Under the pieces are notes generated by a model. The model was given only the letters and a program-made list of their open reading frames with translations. It was not told the origin of the DNA and made no database searches. From Pseudomonas sp. GM21 (GTDB lineage Bacteria > Pseudomonadota > Gammaproteobacteria > Pseudomonadales > Pseudomonadaceae): a stretch of 64,000 nt of DNA. Shown one piece after another: positions 17,543 through 25,947 of the stretch. Both the position numbers and the translations under genes were made by a program. Position 1 is the first letter of the stretch, and each line of letters begins with the position of its first letter. The stretch covers positions 1-64,000 of the forward strand of contig NZ_AKJS01000118.1 of assembly GCF_000282215.1 (NCBI RefSeq), written 5' to 3'.

Positions 17543-17656
17543 GTGTCTGGGTTTTTCTTATGTTTCTCGTCTGCTGGCTTTGATCTATGTTCCGTCGACG
17601 CAATATTTTGCGATCACATAGGCGTGCATGCGCACAATAGTGAGGGAAAGGTGAGT

Positions 17657-17803
17657 ATGGAGGCAGAGATAAAGCAGAAAGTGCTCGATGAGCTTGAGGA
17701 GCTTCGGATTGAAGCTGCTGCCCGGGAGCGACTGACTGGGTTTGATCAAGCCGAGGCGGTTAGTCACGATGAAATGCGGGCTCGGTACACGCAAAAAGAC
17801 TGA
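17657..17803 (+). CDS. 48-residue hypothetical, antitoxin-like tail
   Basis: This is a short acidic and helical protein. The C-terminal SHDEMRARY is reminiscent of the end of Phd/ribbon-helix-helix antitoxins. AAGGTGAG precedes ATG 17657. No toxin is adjacent and a REP pair follows. It may be an orphan antitoxin remnant or an unrelated small protein. Confidence 0.45.
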   Translation: MEAEIKQKVLDELEELRIEAAARERLTGFDQAEAVSHDEMRARYTQKD

Positions 17804-17851
17804 CGGCCGTGTTTTTTGCACCACAGCAAATTCCGTTGATGCAATGAAGAT

Positions 17852-17947
17852 CCCTGTGGGAGCGAGCCTGCTCGCGAAAGCGGTCTGTCAGATACATCAA
17901 TGGTAAATGTCAGTCTGCATTCGCGAGCAGGCTCGCTCCCACAGGGA
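17852..17947. repeat. REP pair 4
   Basis: Inverted REP palindromes, extended by matching CCCTGTGGG and CCCACAGGG ends, flank a 50-base spacer. Confidence 0.9.
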
Positions 17948-17965
17948 TTTTCGGTGTCTGCTGGA

Positions 17966-17999
17966 ACGAAAAAGCCGCGTGGTTACGCGGCTTTTTCGT
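17966..17999. terminator. terminator of the DUF3077-type gene
   Basis: The perfect stem ACGAAAAAGCCGCG / CGCGGCTTTTTCGT has a six-base loop. It lies just beyond the stop of the minus-strand gene at 18010 and is symmetric, so it can act both ways. Confidence 0.88.
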
Positions 18000-18009
18000 T
18001 TCCGTGAAC

Positions 18010-18336
18010 TTACTTACTTTGGGGTAGCTCTTCTTCGGATTCGGTTTTTGTCCGGGCAGGCCGCGGGGTCAGGACCTTCAGCACATCATCAATGACTGCC
18101 TTACCCATCGCCGTCAGGTAATGCGCGGCCCAGGCATGGCGGTCGGTGTCTTTTGCGTAGGCGGCATCCTCGGCGAATGATTTGCCGAGGAATAGAAGGT
18201 CGGCGGCTTGTGACAGTGCTTCGACGATGGGGACGCCGGCGCGGACGTTGAATAGCGCCTGATCGGAGCAGTAGATGAGGGGGGTGAAGCCGATGGTTTT
18301 TAAATCTGAAATCGCGGAAGCATCTGTTTTGGTCAT
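18010..18336 (-). CDS. DUF3077-like small protein
   Basis: The 108-residue protein resembles the small Pseudomonas DUF3077 proteins (pattern FNVRAGVPIVEALSQAADLL). Their function is unknown; they are often in variable regions. ATG 18336 with AGGA eight bases upstream is preferred to a TTG two codons earlier. The leader at 18362-18497 is heavily structured and is described separately. Confidence 0.7.
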   Translation of the reverse strand: MTKTDASAISDLKTIGFTPLIYCSDQALFNVRAGVPIVEALSQAADLLFLGKSFAEDAAYAKDTDRHAWAAHYLTAMGKAVIDDVLKVLTPRPARTKTESEEELPQSK

Positions 18337-18361
18337 AGTCAATTTCCTAGTTGAGGAGCTA

Positions 18362-18497
18362 ACCCACTCGTTTCCAAGCGAATGGGTGGCAGCTGTACGC
18401 AGGTTGGAAACCGGGAACTAGGAAACCGGCACGCCCGAGGGCGTCCCACGCACAGCTGCCATAACTCATGATCACAAAAAACGCATGCGATCATGAG
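18362..18497 (-). ncRNA. structured leader/RNA, possibly C4-antisense-like
   Basis: Nested inverted repeats are visible. TGGCAGCTGT (18387-18396) pairs with ACAGCTGCCA (18452-18461) around an inner ACGCCC/GGGCGT hairpin. CTCATGATC (18465-18473) pairs with GATCATGAG (18489-18497). ACCCACTCG pairs with CGAATGGGT (18362-18387, one mismatch). On the minus strand the array ends 26 bases before the DUF3077-type start. The layout recalls phage C4 antisense RNAs. That name is from memory, not from a covariance search. Confidence 0.5.
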
Positions 18498-18775
18498 GGG
18501 CACTGTTGCGGCTCGTATCCGACGGGTTTCCAAGCCCGATCGCTGAATGGTCAGCGACGTCCGGAGACTACCCCGTCGAAGAAAAGCGCAACAAGGCATC
18601 AAAGTGCCCAAACGTACGATTCGGAGTTTGCCTACAAGGTCTGCGGGCGTCATCCGATATTGCGACCCCTCAAAGTAAACGAAACTAAACGCGGTGAGGA
18701 ATTTGACAAGTCGCGGGAGATTTCGCGTTGTTGCAAATATCGAAAGATCTTGACGGCTCAATATTTCCAATGAGA

Positions 18776-18809
18776 CAAGTGTCCACGTTTTATGGAATGT
18801 GGACACTTG
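18776..18809 (+). promoter_or_regulatory. inverted-repeat operator before the wHTH-NTase-PP2C cassette
   Basis: Exact 11-bp arms (CAAGTGTCCAC and GTGGACACTTG) with a 12-base spacer end 14 bases before ATG 18824. The position and dyad symmetry suit binding of a dimeric winged-HTH protein, most simply the first product of the operon (autoregulation, inferred). The repeat overlaps alternative start ATG 18770's coding frame, which argues for the downstream start. Confidence 0.6.
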
Positions 18810-18823
18810 GAGTTCATGGCTTC

Positions 18824-19591
18824 ATGAAGAGTCAAGACATTTTGCTTTTGTTCAAAATGGCCAGCCTGCACGCCCAAGAGGAAAACCTCGTTGGGAAGAT
18901 GGAGTTTGAGTCGAATTCGAACACGGTTGAGGAGTTGTTGAAGCCCCAGCAGATAAATCGAATGACGGCAGGGGGGCGAGTGGGACAGTCGCTAATCACC
19001 TACCCCGCTGAGGGTGAAGAAATTGTATTCAACCGCAAGGCGTTCGACTCATCCATGGGTGATGAGGATGGCTGGGAAGGGTGGTCGGAGCCTGTGCCTT
19101 CTGCATCGCTGGCGAGTTGGAGTGAAGGCTACTCGTTGCGTGCGTTGTCTGCGTCTCTTGGGCTAAGCAAAAGCGAGGTTTCAAACGCTATAGCCAGGTG
19201 CCGTGAGTCCGGATTGCTCTCCAATGACTACGACACCGGGCTCCCGAAAGTTAATCGGCGAGAGCTGCTGAAAATTACCGAGCACGCTCTGAAATATTTT
19301 TTCCCCGTGAAGCCGGGCGCGATGGTTCGCGGGATTCCAACAGGCTTCGCTGCCCCCGCGCTATCCAAAAGCATCAAGAGCGCTGGCGGGTTGATTCCGG
19401 TTTGGCCTGATGCTCTCGGAACTGAGCGTGGCCAGGCGATAGAACCGCTCTACAAGACAGTTCCGGAAGCGGTGAAGCGGGACAGGATCCTTTATCACTA
19501 TCTTGCGCTGGCTGATGCGATCCGTCTTGGTGGTCCGCGAGAGTGCGGTGTCGCGGTTAACATTTTAAAAGCAGGGATGGGCCTGAAATAA
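18824..19591 (+). CDS. winged-HTH protein, cassette gene 1 (AbiEi-like role?)
   Basis: The 255-residue protein has an HTH at about 103-131 (YSLRALSASLGLSKSEVSNA, then RCRESGLL) and a conserved-looking C-terminal half with VKPGAMVRGIPTGFAAP and IPVWPDALGTERGQAIEPLY. The first helix (MKSQDILLLFKMASL) is separated from the HTH by about 80 residues of low-complexity acidic sequence (19-100), which looks like an insertion. I recall related proteins paired with AbiEii-like nucleotidyltransferases, where the HTH partner is the antitoxin and repressor. The next gene starts one base after the stop. The start at 18824 is preferred because the family N terminus begins there and the operator lies just upstream; 18770 is the alternative. 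Confidence 0.75.
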   Translation: MKSQDILLLFKMASLHAQEENLVGKMEFESNSNTVEELLKPQQINRMTAGGRVGQSLITYPAEGEEIVFNRKAFDSSMGDEDGWEGWSEPVPSASLASWSEGYSLRALSASLGLSKSEVSNAIARCRESGLLSNDYDTGLPKVNRRELLKITEHALKYFFPVKPGAMVRGIPTGFAAPALSKSIKSAGGLIPVWPDALGTERGQAIEPLYKTVPEAVKRDRILYHYLALADAIRLGGPRECGVAVNILKAGMGLK

Positions 19592-19592
19592 C

Positions 19593-20291
19593 ATGTCTTC
19601 AAACGCTGATCACAACTACGAGCTCATAGAATTTGTTGCAGACGGCTTGGGAGCGGCGTTTCTCACTGAGATTGCTTTTGTCGGCGGTTGCACCACTGCC
19701 ATGCTGGTCACTGATGCTGCCGTGCTCGACGACATTCGTTTCACCGATGATGTTGACTTGGTGATCGAGCTGGCAGGCATTAGCGCCTGGCAACACCTCA
19801 TAGAGCGGTTGGCGGCGAAGGACTTCAAAATTACCGGTGAAGATGAAGTCAACTGTCGTTTCCGTTTCAACGACGTCGTCGTAGATGTGATGCCTTCTGA
19901 CTCTGCTGTTCTCGGGTATGCCAACCGTTGGTTCGTAGAGGGGCTGGCGAGGGCCGATAAGTTTGCGTTACCCAGCGGTACCGTCATCCAGATATTTAAA
20001 CCGACTTACTTTCTAGCGACGAAACTAGAGGCATTTAGCGGTCGGGGTGGGGGTGACCCTTACCACAAAGATGTCGAAGACATCCTCATCTTGATTGATG
20101 GTCGTACAGAGCTTTTGGAAGAGGTTCGCCAGGCTGAACCTGAGCTCAAGGAGTTCATCACGTCTGGAATTCGAGAACTCATGGGGCTCAGTGGTATCGA
20201 CTACGTGATTGAAAGTTCGGGCTCAGTGCAGGCCAATCCGGATAGAGGTCGAATCATTTACATGCGCATGAAAAACCTGAGCAACGCATGA
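19593..20291 (+). CDS. AbiEii/AbiGii-like nucleotidyltransferase, cassette gene 2
   Basis: The 232-residue protein has the polymerase-beta-like nucleotidyltransferase pattern. VGG is at 30-32, the metal-binding D53-x-D55 lies in TDDVDLVIE, and a third carboxylate, D98, lies in VDVMP. The C-terminal helical motif has K144, R151 and D160/D163 (ATKLEAFSGRG...KDVEDI), as in AbiEii/AbiGii toxins of type IV toxin-antitoxin and abortive-infection modules. All key residues are present, so the enzyme is probably active. The nucleotide and target (tRNA or protein) are unknown. Start is one base after gene 1; the stop overlaps gene 3 as ATGA. Confidence 0.85.
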   Translation: MSSNADHNYELIEFVADGLGAAFLTEIAFVGGCTTAMLVTDAAVLDDIRFTDDVDLVIELAGISAWQHLIERLAAKDFKITGEDEVNCRFRFNDVVVDVMPSDSAVLGYANRWFVEGLARADKFALPSGTVIQIFKPTYFLATKLEAFSGRGGGDPYHKDVEDILILIDGRTELLEEVRQAEPELKEFITSGIRELMGLSGIDYVIESSGSVQANPDRGRIIYMRMKNLSNA

Positions 20292-20959
20292 GATACATCA
20301 CCAGATCGGTGACAGGACGGACCAGGAAAGCCAATCATGACTCCGCTGGCGCTCTTTGCGACGGCGGCAGAGGGCTGTTCGTCATTACGGACGGTACGTC
20401 GAAGCCCGGGAGTGGGCAACTGGCTGAATGCTTCGTAAAAGGTGTTTTAGCGGCCTACCCGAAACACATGGATCAGAGGGGCGAAATCACCGAGCACGGA
20501 GCAGTTGGGCAGTTACTTGGTTCAGTGCTGGCGGAGCTTCACCCCATTTTGTTTGCGGATCAGACAGGGACCACGTGTTACCTGATCGGTTTCGCTGCTC
20601 ATGGGAAGCTCACGCTTGCGTATGAAGGTGACTGTTCGTGCGGAGTAGTGACATCGGCAGGCACAATCGAGTGGATTACGCCGCCCCACTGCAAGGCCAA
20701 TTGGAGGCGCGACCGTTCGCACCTTGAGTTGGCGCAAGACCCTGCTCGAAACCGGGTAACCCGATGCCTGAAGGTTAGTCGTGCTCCGGACCCTGAATTT
20801 GTTTTTCACCCATTGGCTGTGGGTGAGCGACTGGTGTTCGTAACCGATGGCTTCTGGGCAGAGTTAACGGAGTCGCAGCAAAGCAGCTTGTTGGCAGCAC
20901 CGGATAGAGACTTTATCGCTGTTGAAGATGACGTAACGTGGATAGATGTCCAGCTTTAA
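20288..20959 (+). CDS. PP2C-like serine/threonine phosphatase, cassette gene 3
   Basis: The 223-residue protein matches the PP2C/PPM scaffold in order: R13-x-x-N16-x-D18, FVITDG (D35-G36), GTT (94-96), EGD (114-115), VTRCL, FVTDGFW (D187-G188) and a terminal DDVT (D214-T217) corresponding to the usual DNxT. Metal-coordinating Asp residues are kept, so Mn/Mg-dependent phosphatase activity is likely. It overlaps gene 2 by four bases and is followed by a terminator, so it belongs to the same transcript. A PP2C is not part of classical AbiE modules. No kinase is present in the cassette. Confidence 0.83.
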   Translation: MRYITRSVTGRTRKANHDSAGALCDGGRGLFVITDGTSKPGSGQLAECFVKGVLAAYPKHMDQRGEITEHGAVGQLLGSVLAELHPILFADQTGTTCYLIGFAAHGKLTLAYEGDCSCGVVTSAGTIEWITPPHCKANWRRDRSHLELAQDPARNRVTRCLKVSRAPDPEFVFHPLAVGERLVFVTDGFWAELTESQQSSLLAAPDRDFIAVEDDVTWIDVQL

Positions 20960-20987
20960 CCTGGAAGCACTTCACGTTTGCACATGT

Positions 20988-21026
20988 AAAAAAGCCCCCG
21001 CAACCAAACAGCTGCGGGGGCTTTTT
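20988..21026. terminator. terminator closing the cassette
   Basis: The perfect stem AAAAAAGCCCCCGCA / TGCGGGGGCTTTTT has a 10-base loop. It lies between the PP2C gene and the convergent hydrolase gene and can serve both. Confidence 0.9.
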
Positions 21027-21042
21027 CGTGGCGACGCTCAGA

Positions 21043-22341
21043 TCACTCCTGCGCCGTCGCCTCTTCCTTGGCTTGCCGCTTCTCGATGATGTCCACCAAG
21101 CGCTTGGCCAATGCCGGGTAATTCTCATCAAAGTGATGGCCGCCAGGCAGTTTCATCGTTTCGCCCACGGCGGTCTTGTCGGTGCAGCCGCTTTCGTCGA
21201 CTTCTTCTTCACCGTAGATGCACACCACTTTCTCTGGTGGCAGCTTGGCCATTTCCGGGCCTGTGGCGGCTTCTTTGCCGGCGTTGCCGAGCCAGCCTTC
21301 GACTTCGATTTCGAAGCTGCCGGTGCGGGCGAAGGCCAACAGGATGATGGCATCGACGCGCTGTTGTTCCGATTCGGCCAGGCGGTTGTAGATCGCCGGC
21401 AGTACGTCAGCGCCGAACGAGTAGCCGGTCAGGATGAAGCGCTTGGTGCCCCATTTCTGCCGGTAGTGTTGCATCAGTTCGGCGAGGTCCAGGGCGCTTT
21501 GCTCCGGGCTCTTGTGCTGCCAGTAGTAGCGCAGGGTGTCGATGCCGACTACCGGATAGCCGATCTTGGCCATTTCGCCCGCGACGTCGCGGTCGAGGTC
21601 ACGCCAGCCGCCGTCGCCGGAGAGGAACAGGGTGACGGTGTCCTTGGCTTGGCCGGCCGGTACTTCGACTACAGGGATTTGCAGGCCGCCGGCGGCTTTG
21701 TCGCCGCCGACGAGGAGTTTGCGCAGTTCGTTGTTCAGCACCTGCGGCAGGTTGATGTCGTAGTCGCTGATGCTGGTTTCGGCGTTCGGTTGATCGCGCA
21801 CGAAGCCGGCACTGGTGTCGTCCGGGTTGTCGTTCCACGCCACCAACCAGTGGCCGTGAGCAGCGGTTTTCGGCAGCTGGTGAGTGCAGCCCGGTTTTTC
21901 CAGGGCCAGGTCAACGGAGATGGCCTGAGCCTTGTCATTCTTCTGTTCGGACAACCAGCGCCAGGCCAACACAGCGCCAGGGCCGATACCGCTGACCAGG
22001 GTCGCCGGGCCTTTGAGTTCTCTCAGGCCAGATTGCAGTGCGCGGCTTTGCAGCAGGCAGTCTTTAGGCAGAATCACTTGAACAATCTGCGCCGAACCGG
22101 AGCGGCTCAGGGTGATCAGTTGTTGATCGCTGAGCTTCTGGTCTTCATTGACCGCCACCAGCACCTGAGCCTTCGGCGTGGTGCCGGGAATCACACGGGT
22201 CATGGCGGCGCCATCGGCGGGCGTCAACAGTTCGAGGGTCGGTGCCGGTGCCGGGCGTTTCAGGTACCAGAAACCGCCACCGAGAATCAGGGCCAGCACT
22301 ACCAGTGTGGCCAGTACGTACCGCAAGGAGCGTTGAATCAT
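21043..22341 (-). CDS. AcvB/VirJ-type aminoacyl-phosphatidylglycerol hydrolase (PA0919-like)
   Basis: This 432-residue protein has an N-terminal membrane anchor or signal (about 8-27) and a periplasmic alpha/beta-hydrolase domain with LFLSGDGGWRDLD and the nucleophile elbow GYSFGAD (GxSxG) in the C-terminal half. It sits directly after the MprF-type synthase gene, with the stop and start overlapping as TGATG. In P. aeruginosa the equivalent PA0919 removes alanine from alanyl-phosphatidylglycerol, so the pair tunes membrane charge. VirJ/AcvB homology is clear; lipid specificity is inferred from the neighbour. Confidence 0.85.
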   Translation of the reverse strand: MIQRSLRYVLATLVVLALILGGGFWYLKRPAPAPTLELLTPADGAAMTRVIPGTTPKAQVLVAVNEDQKLSDQQLITLSRSGSAQIVQVILPKDCLLQSRALQSGLRELKGPATLVSGIGPGAVLAWRWLSEQKNDKAQAISVDLALEKPGCTHQLPKTAAHGHWLVAWNDNPDDTSAGFVRDQPNAETSISDYDINLPQVLNNELRKLLVGGDKAAGGLQIPVVEVPAGQAKDTVTLFLSGDGGWRDLDRDVAGEMAKIGYPVVGIDTLRYYWQHKSPEQSALDLAELMQHYRQKWGTKRFILTGYSFGADVLPAIYNRLAESEQQRVDAIILLAFARTGSFEIEVEGWLGNAGKEAATGPEMAKLPPEKVVCIYGEEEVDESGCTDKTAVGETMKLPGGHHFDENYPALAKRLVDIIEKRQAKEEATAQE

Positions 22342-24983
22342 CAGCGTTTCACCAATCCAGTCAAGCCGCCCGCAATCAGGGCAGCAGTATCGGCCAGGGC
22401 CACCAGCGGATCGAGTCCGGCGGGCACGGCCATATAACGGGGTTCCCAGTCAGGCTGGAACTTGTCTTTGAAGCGGCGCAAGCCTTGGAAGTTGTAGAGC
22501 TGCTCACCACGGCGGAACACCATCGAGCCCAGACGCTGGGTCAGTGGTGCGCCCCGACGGGGTTGCAACCCCGACAACGGCACCATGCCCAGGCTGAAAC
22601 GCGCGTATCCATGATTTTTATAATGTTGAATCAGGCCGACCATCATGAATTCCATCGTCAGCTTCGGCGCGTCCGGGTGCGCACGCATCAGGTCGAGGCT
22701 GGCCAACTCATGGCCGTAGGTCTCGAGCAAGTTGGCGAAGGCTACCGGGCGACCTTCAAAGCGGATCACCGCAATGCGAAAGTGCTTGAGGTAGTCATCG
22801 CTGAAACGGCCGAGCGAGAAGCCTTTCTCGCGGACATTCTTGCCGGTCAGCCAGGCATCGGAAATCACCTTGAGCTCATCCATGGGTGCCTGGCCGGGCT
22901 CGTGGATTTCCAGCGACAGGCCATCGCGGGTGCCACGGTTCCAGGTGTAGCGCAGGTCTTTCATCTCTTTGCCCTTGGCTTCGAGATCAAAGCGATGCAG
23001 ATCGACCCGGGCTTCTTCGCCCAGTTTTATCGCGGTCAGGCCGATGTCCATGTAGTACGGCAGGTTCTCGGCGCGTACCTGATAGAACACAGGGCGGGCG
23101 TGGTGGACGTCGCAGAGGTCGCGGAACTGCCAGATCATCTCAGCGCGTTGCTGCGTCGGGCCGATTGGGTCGTACAACGCCACCAGGCTGCGCCCACGGC
23201 GGGCGTACATCAGAAACGCCTCGTCGTCAGGGTGGAACAGCAGCGCCTTGTCGCCGGTCAGGGCCAGGCCGCCATCCGGTTGGGCGGAAGCCATGAGGAT
23301 TTTTACTGCACGGTCGAGTTCATCCTGCGTGGGCAGGTGAATGACCGGGCGAGCGGTGCGCAGCAGCCATGTCAGCGACACCACGACCAACAGCACAGCG
23401 GCGCCCAGCAGCGAGCGCAAGCCGCGCGGCGCATCGGCATCCAGGGTGAATTGCCACCAGAGTTGATGGCTGTACGGAACGTCCTGATACGCAAACAGCA
23501 GCAACCAGATCGAGGCGCCCAGCACGCAGAGGCTGGACACCAGATACAGCGGTGAAAATGGCAGTTCGGTCAGGCGGCTAGGGCGATAGAAGGAGCTGCG
23601 GAATACCCCCAGCAAGCTGGCGGTAAGGGTCATCAGGCAGGCTTCTTCCCAGTCAAAACCCTTGAGCAGGGAAAGCAGGGCGCCGACCAGCAGCAAAATG
23701 GTGGTCAGCATCCAGGCGGCAGAGAGGCGTCGACGCAGGCCTTGAGCCAGCAACAGGCACAGCACGCCGATCAGGCTCGCGCCGAAGTGCGAGGCGTCGA
23801 CCAGGCGATGGGGGATCAGAAAACCGATGTGTTCCAGGCGGGTGTCGATTTCCGGGGTCACGCCGGAAAACAGCAGGACCACACCGGACAGGAACACCAA
23901 AACCGCCAGAATCGGTGCCGCCAGGCCCGACGCTGCCCGCAGGGACTGACGCGACTGAAACAGGCGCTGGCCTTCGTTGATCAGCAGGAACAGGCAAGCC
24001 ACCAGCAGGGGCAGCACCACATAGATCAGTCGATACAACAGCAAGGCGGCGGCCAGTGGTGCCGCGCCCAGTGAATCGGCAAAGGCGGCCAGCAGGATCG
24101 CTTCGAATACACCAACCCCGCCCGGCACGTGGCTGAGCACGCCGGCGGCCAATGCCAGCAGGTACACCAGCAGGAAAGCGCCAAAGGGCGGTGCCTCGGG
24201 CAACAATAGATAGAGCACGGTCGCGGCGGCTGCCACGTCCAGGGCGGTGATGATCAGTTGCAGGAAGGTCAGGCGGCGGCCGGGCAGGCGCAAGGTGCGG
24301 CGGCCGACTTTGACCAGGAGGTTGTCTGGTGAAGGTTGTTCCGGCAGGCGACGGCGGTAGATACCGATGGCCAGGACGCTGAAGAGCAGCAGGACTGCCG
24401 AGGCAATCGTGCCGAGCAATGTCTGCGACAACCCCAAGGCAACAGAAGCGGCAGGCAGGTTGCTGAGGGTTGCCAGGGCAGCCAGTGGTGGCAGGGCGCA
24501 ACCGAGCGACAGGCTGGCAAACAACGTCATGTGAGCGACTTCTGATGCCCCCAGGCCATGACGTGCATATAAACGGTAACGAACCGAGCCCCCCGAGAGC
24601 ATCGAAAGGCCGATCGCATTCCCGATCGCAAAGGCCGTGAACCCGCCGAGCGCCAATATTCGAGGCGCCAGCGTTACACCCGCATAGCGGCTGGCCGACC
24701 ACTCGTAACCCAACAGAATAATGAAGCCGACCACGGTCGCACCCAAGGCACCCAGCAGTGCCGGTTTCGGGACTTCCAGAATCGAGTCGTGCAAAGCGTA
24801 CAGGTCGAGTTCGCTCAGCAAGTGACGACAGGCGATCAGCGCGATAGCGAACAACAGCAGAGTGACCGCCAGGCCGATGGGCTGGCGATATTTGCTGATC
24901 AGATCGAGCAGGCGCAAGCGCTCGGCCTTGATCGGGTGTGTCGCTGTGACGGTGTCTTGTGGGTCAGACGAGTTGGCGCGCAT
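22341..24983 (-). CDS. mprF: aminoacyl-phosphatidylglycerol synthase/flippase MprF
   Basis: The 880-residue protein has an N-terminal flippase half with some 13-14 transmembrane segments (about 35-540) and a C-terminal cytosolic DUF2156-type synthase domain (about 545-860) that transfers an amino acid from tRNA to phosphatidylglycerol. This lowers membrane negative charge and raises resistance to cationic peptides. P. aeruginosa PA0920, in the same pairing, uses alanyl-tRNA. GAGG lies before ATG 24983, which is preferred to an adjacent TTG. Confidence 0.92.
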   Translation of the reverse strand: MRANSSDPQDTVTATHPIKAERLRLLDLISKYRQPIGLAVTLLLFAIALIACRHLLSELDLYALHDSILEVPKPALLGALGATVVGFIILLGYEWSASRYAGVTLAPRILALGGFTAFAIGNAIGLSMLSGGSVRYRLYARHGLGASEVAHMTLFASLSLGCALPPLAALATLSNLPAASVALGLSQTLLGTIASAVLLLFSVLAIGIYRRRLPEQPSPDNLLVKVGRRTLRLPGRRLTFLQLIITALDVAAAATVLYLLLPEAPPFGAFLLVYLLALAAGVLSHVPGGVGVFEAILLAAFADSLGAAPLAAALLLYRLIYVVLPLLVACLFLLINEGQRLFQSRQSLRAASGLAAPILAVLVFLSGVVLLFSGVTPEIDTRLEHIGFLIPHRLVDASHFGASLIGVLCLLLAQGLRRRLSAAWMLTTILLLVGALLSLLKGFDWEEACLMTLTASLLGVFRSSFYRPSRLTELPFSPLYLVSSLCVLGASIWLLLFAYQDVPYSHQLWWQFTLDADAPRGLRSLLGAAVLLVVVSLTWLLRTARPVIHLPTQDELDRAVKILMASAQPDGGLALTGDKALLFHPDDEAFLMYARRGRSLVALYDPIGPTQQRAEMIWQFRDLCDVHHARPVFYQVRAENLPYYMDIGLTAIKLGEEARVDLHRFDLEAKGKEMKDLRYTWNRGTRDGLSLEIHEPGQAPMDELKVISDAWLTGKNVREKGFSLGRFSDDYLKHFRIAVIRFEGRPVAFANLLETYGHELASLDLMRAHPDAPKLTMEFMMVGLIQHYKNHGYARFSLGMVPLSGLQPRRGAPLTQRLGSMVFRRGEQLYNFQGLRRFKDKFQPDWEPRYMAVPAGLDPLVALADTAALIAGGLTGLVKR

Positions 24984-25223
24984 CAATCACCTCTTGAATC
25001 GTGCGCGACAGGATGGAGGTATCGAGCCAAGTTACCAATCCCTGTAGTAAAAAATAATCACGAATATTAACGCCTCTTACCGGGTTCCGGCGATGGCACG
25101 TTATGAGTCGAAGAGGGGGCGGCCTGCGTTCCGGCAAGATGTGAAACCGGCATTTTGATGATCCCTGACGCTTCGCCACACTGTGACAGATCATTGTTGC
25201 GAAAGGACTTTTTCGGCAGATAC

Positions 25224-25255
25224 AAAAAAGGCCACTCTTTCGAGTAGCCTTTTTT
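25224..25255 (-). terminator. terminator of initiator tRNA copy 1
   Basis: The stem GGCTACTC/GAGTGGCC (one mismatch) has a GAAA loop and T-tract on the minus strand, a few bases beyond the tRNA 3' end. It is duplicated at 25533-25564. Confidence 0.85.
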
Positions 25256-25261
25256 GATGTT

Positions 25262-25338
<77 letters not shown>

Positions 25339-25532
25339 TCTGTGTGGCGGCATTCTACAGGCGAACGGCGGGGTGTCAACCGTTAATCCCAAGATGGGTC
25401 AAATAAGTGCAAATGAGCGGCGAACGGTCGCAGGGGAGGCCTAAGTTTCGGAATCAGAACGATTTCTCGTTTTGGTGCGCTTAAGCGTAACGGCCTCATT
25501 TCTTCGCGGGAGCCTACAAAACAGACGCGCAC

Positions 25533-25564
25533 AAAAAAGGCCACTCTTTCGAGTAGCCTTTTTT
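25533..25564 (-). terminator. terminator of initiator tRNA copy 2
   Basis: This is identical to the hairpin at 25224-25255, offset by 309 bases. Confidence 0.85.
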
Positions 25565-25570
25565 GATGTT

Positions 25571-25647
<77 letters not shown>

Positions 25648-25863
25648 TCTGTGTGTCGGCATTCTACAGAGGATCGCGGGGGTGTCAACCTTCAATATCT
25701 GAAAAACCTCTTCCTGTTCAACCGCTTAGCCTGAAATCAGGATGGGGTTGGTGGCTGTAAGGTAGACGTGGCAAGGCCTGTAGCTCTATTGGCAGGTTGC
25801 ATTCGATTGAAAAAATAAATGCACAGAGTACTTTCCTACGTGTGAAAAAGAACATTCCGAGTA

Positions 25864-25879
25864 CTGGTGCTATATACAG
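25864..25879 (+). promoter_or_regulatory. LexA (SOS) box of dinB
   Basis: CTGGTGCTATATACAG fits CTG-N10-CAG exactly and lies 68 bases before the dinB start. dinB is a classical LexA target. Confidence 0.85.
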
Positions 25880-25947
25880 GTGTCGGTGAGATACTGCTTG
25901 TCCGACACCCCAATGCTCCATTTCTTCGTCATGAACTGCGCTTTTAT

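Larger units (their letters stand above)
18337..18823. other. 487-base region without protein genes
   Basis: It holds the structured RNA (18362-18497), about 270 bases of moderately AT-rich sequence without a convincing gene, and the operator-like inverted repeat at 18776-18809. The region is bounded by two divergent transcription units, so promoters for both must lie here. Confidence 0.5.

Noticed and set aside
17657..17803. toxin-antitoxin pair around the 48-residue gene
   Set aside because: Its tail resembles antitoxins but no toxin-sized gene adjoins. It was kept only as a hypothetical gene.
18468..18773. plus-strand frame between the structured RNA and the cassette
   Set aside because: It starts inside a hairpin, has no ribosome site and shows no domain. 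Better read as non-coding.
20938..22437. 499-codon plus-strand frame across the cassette terminator and the hydrolase gene
   Set aside because: It reads through a strong terminator and lies antisense to a well-supported hydrolase.
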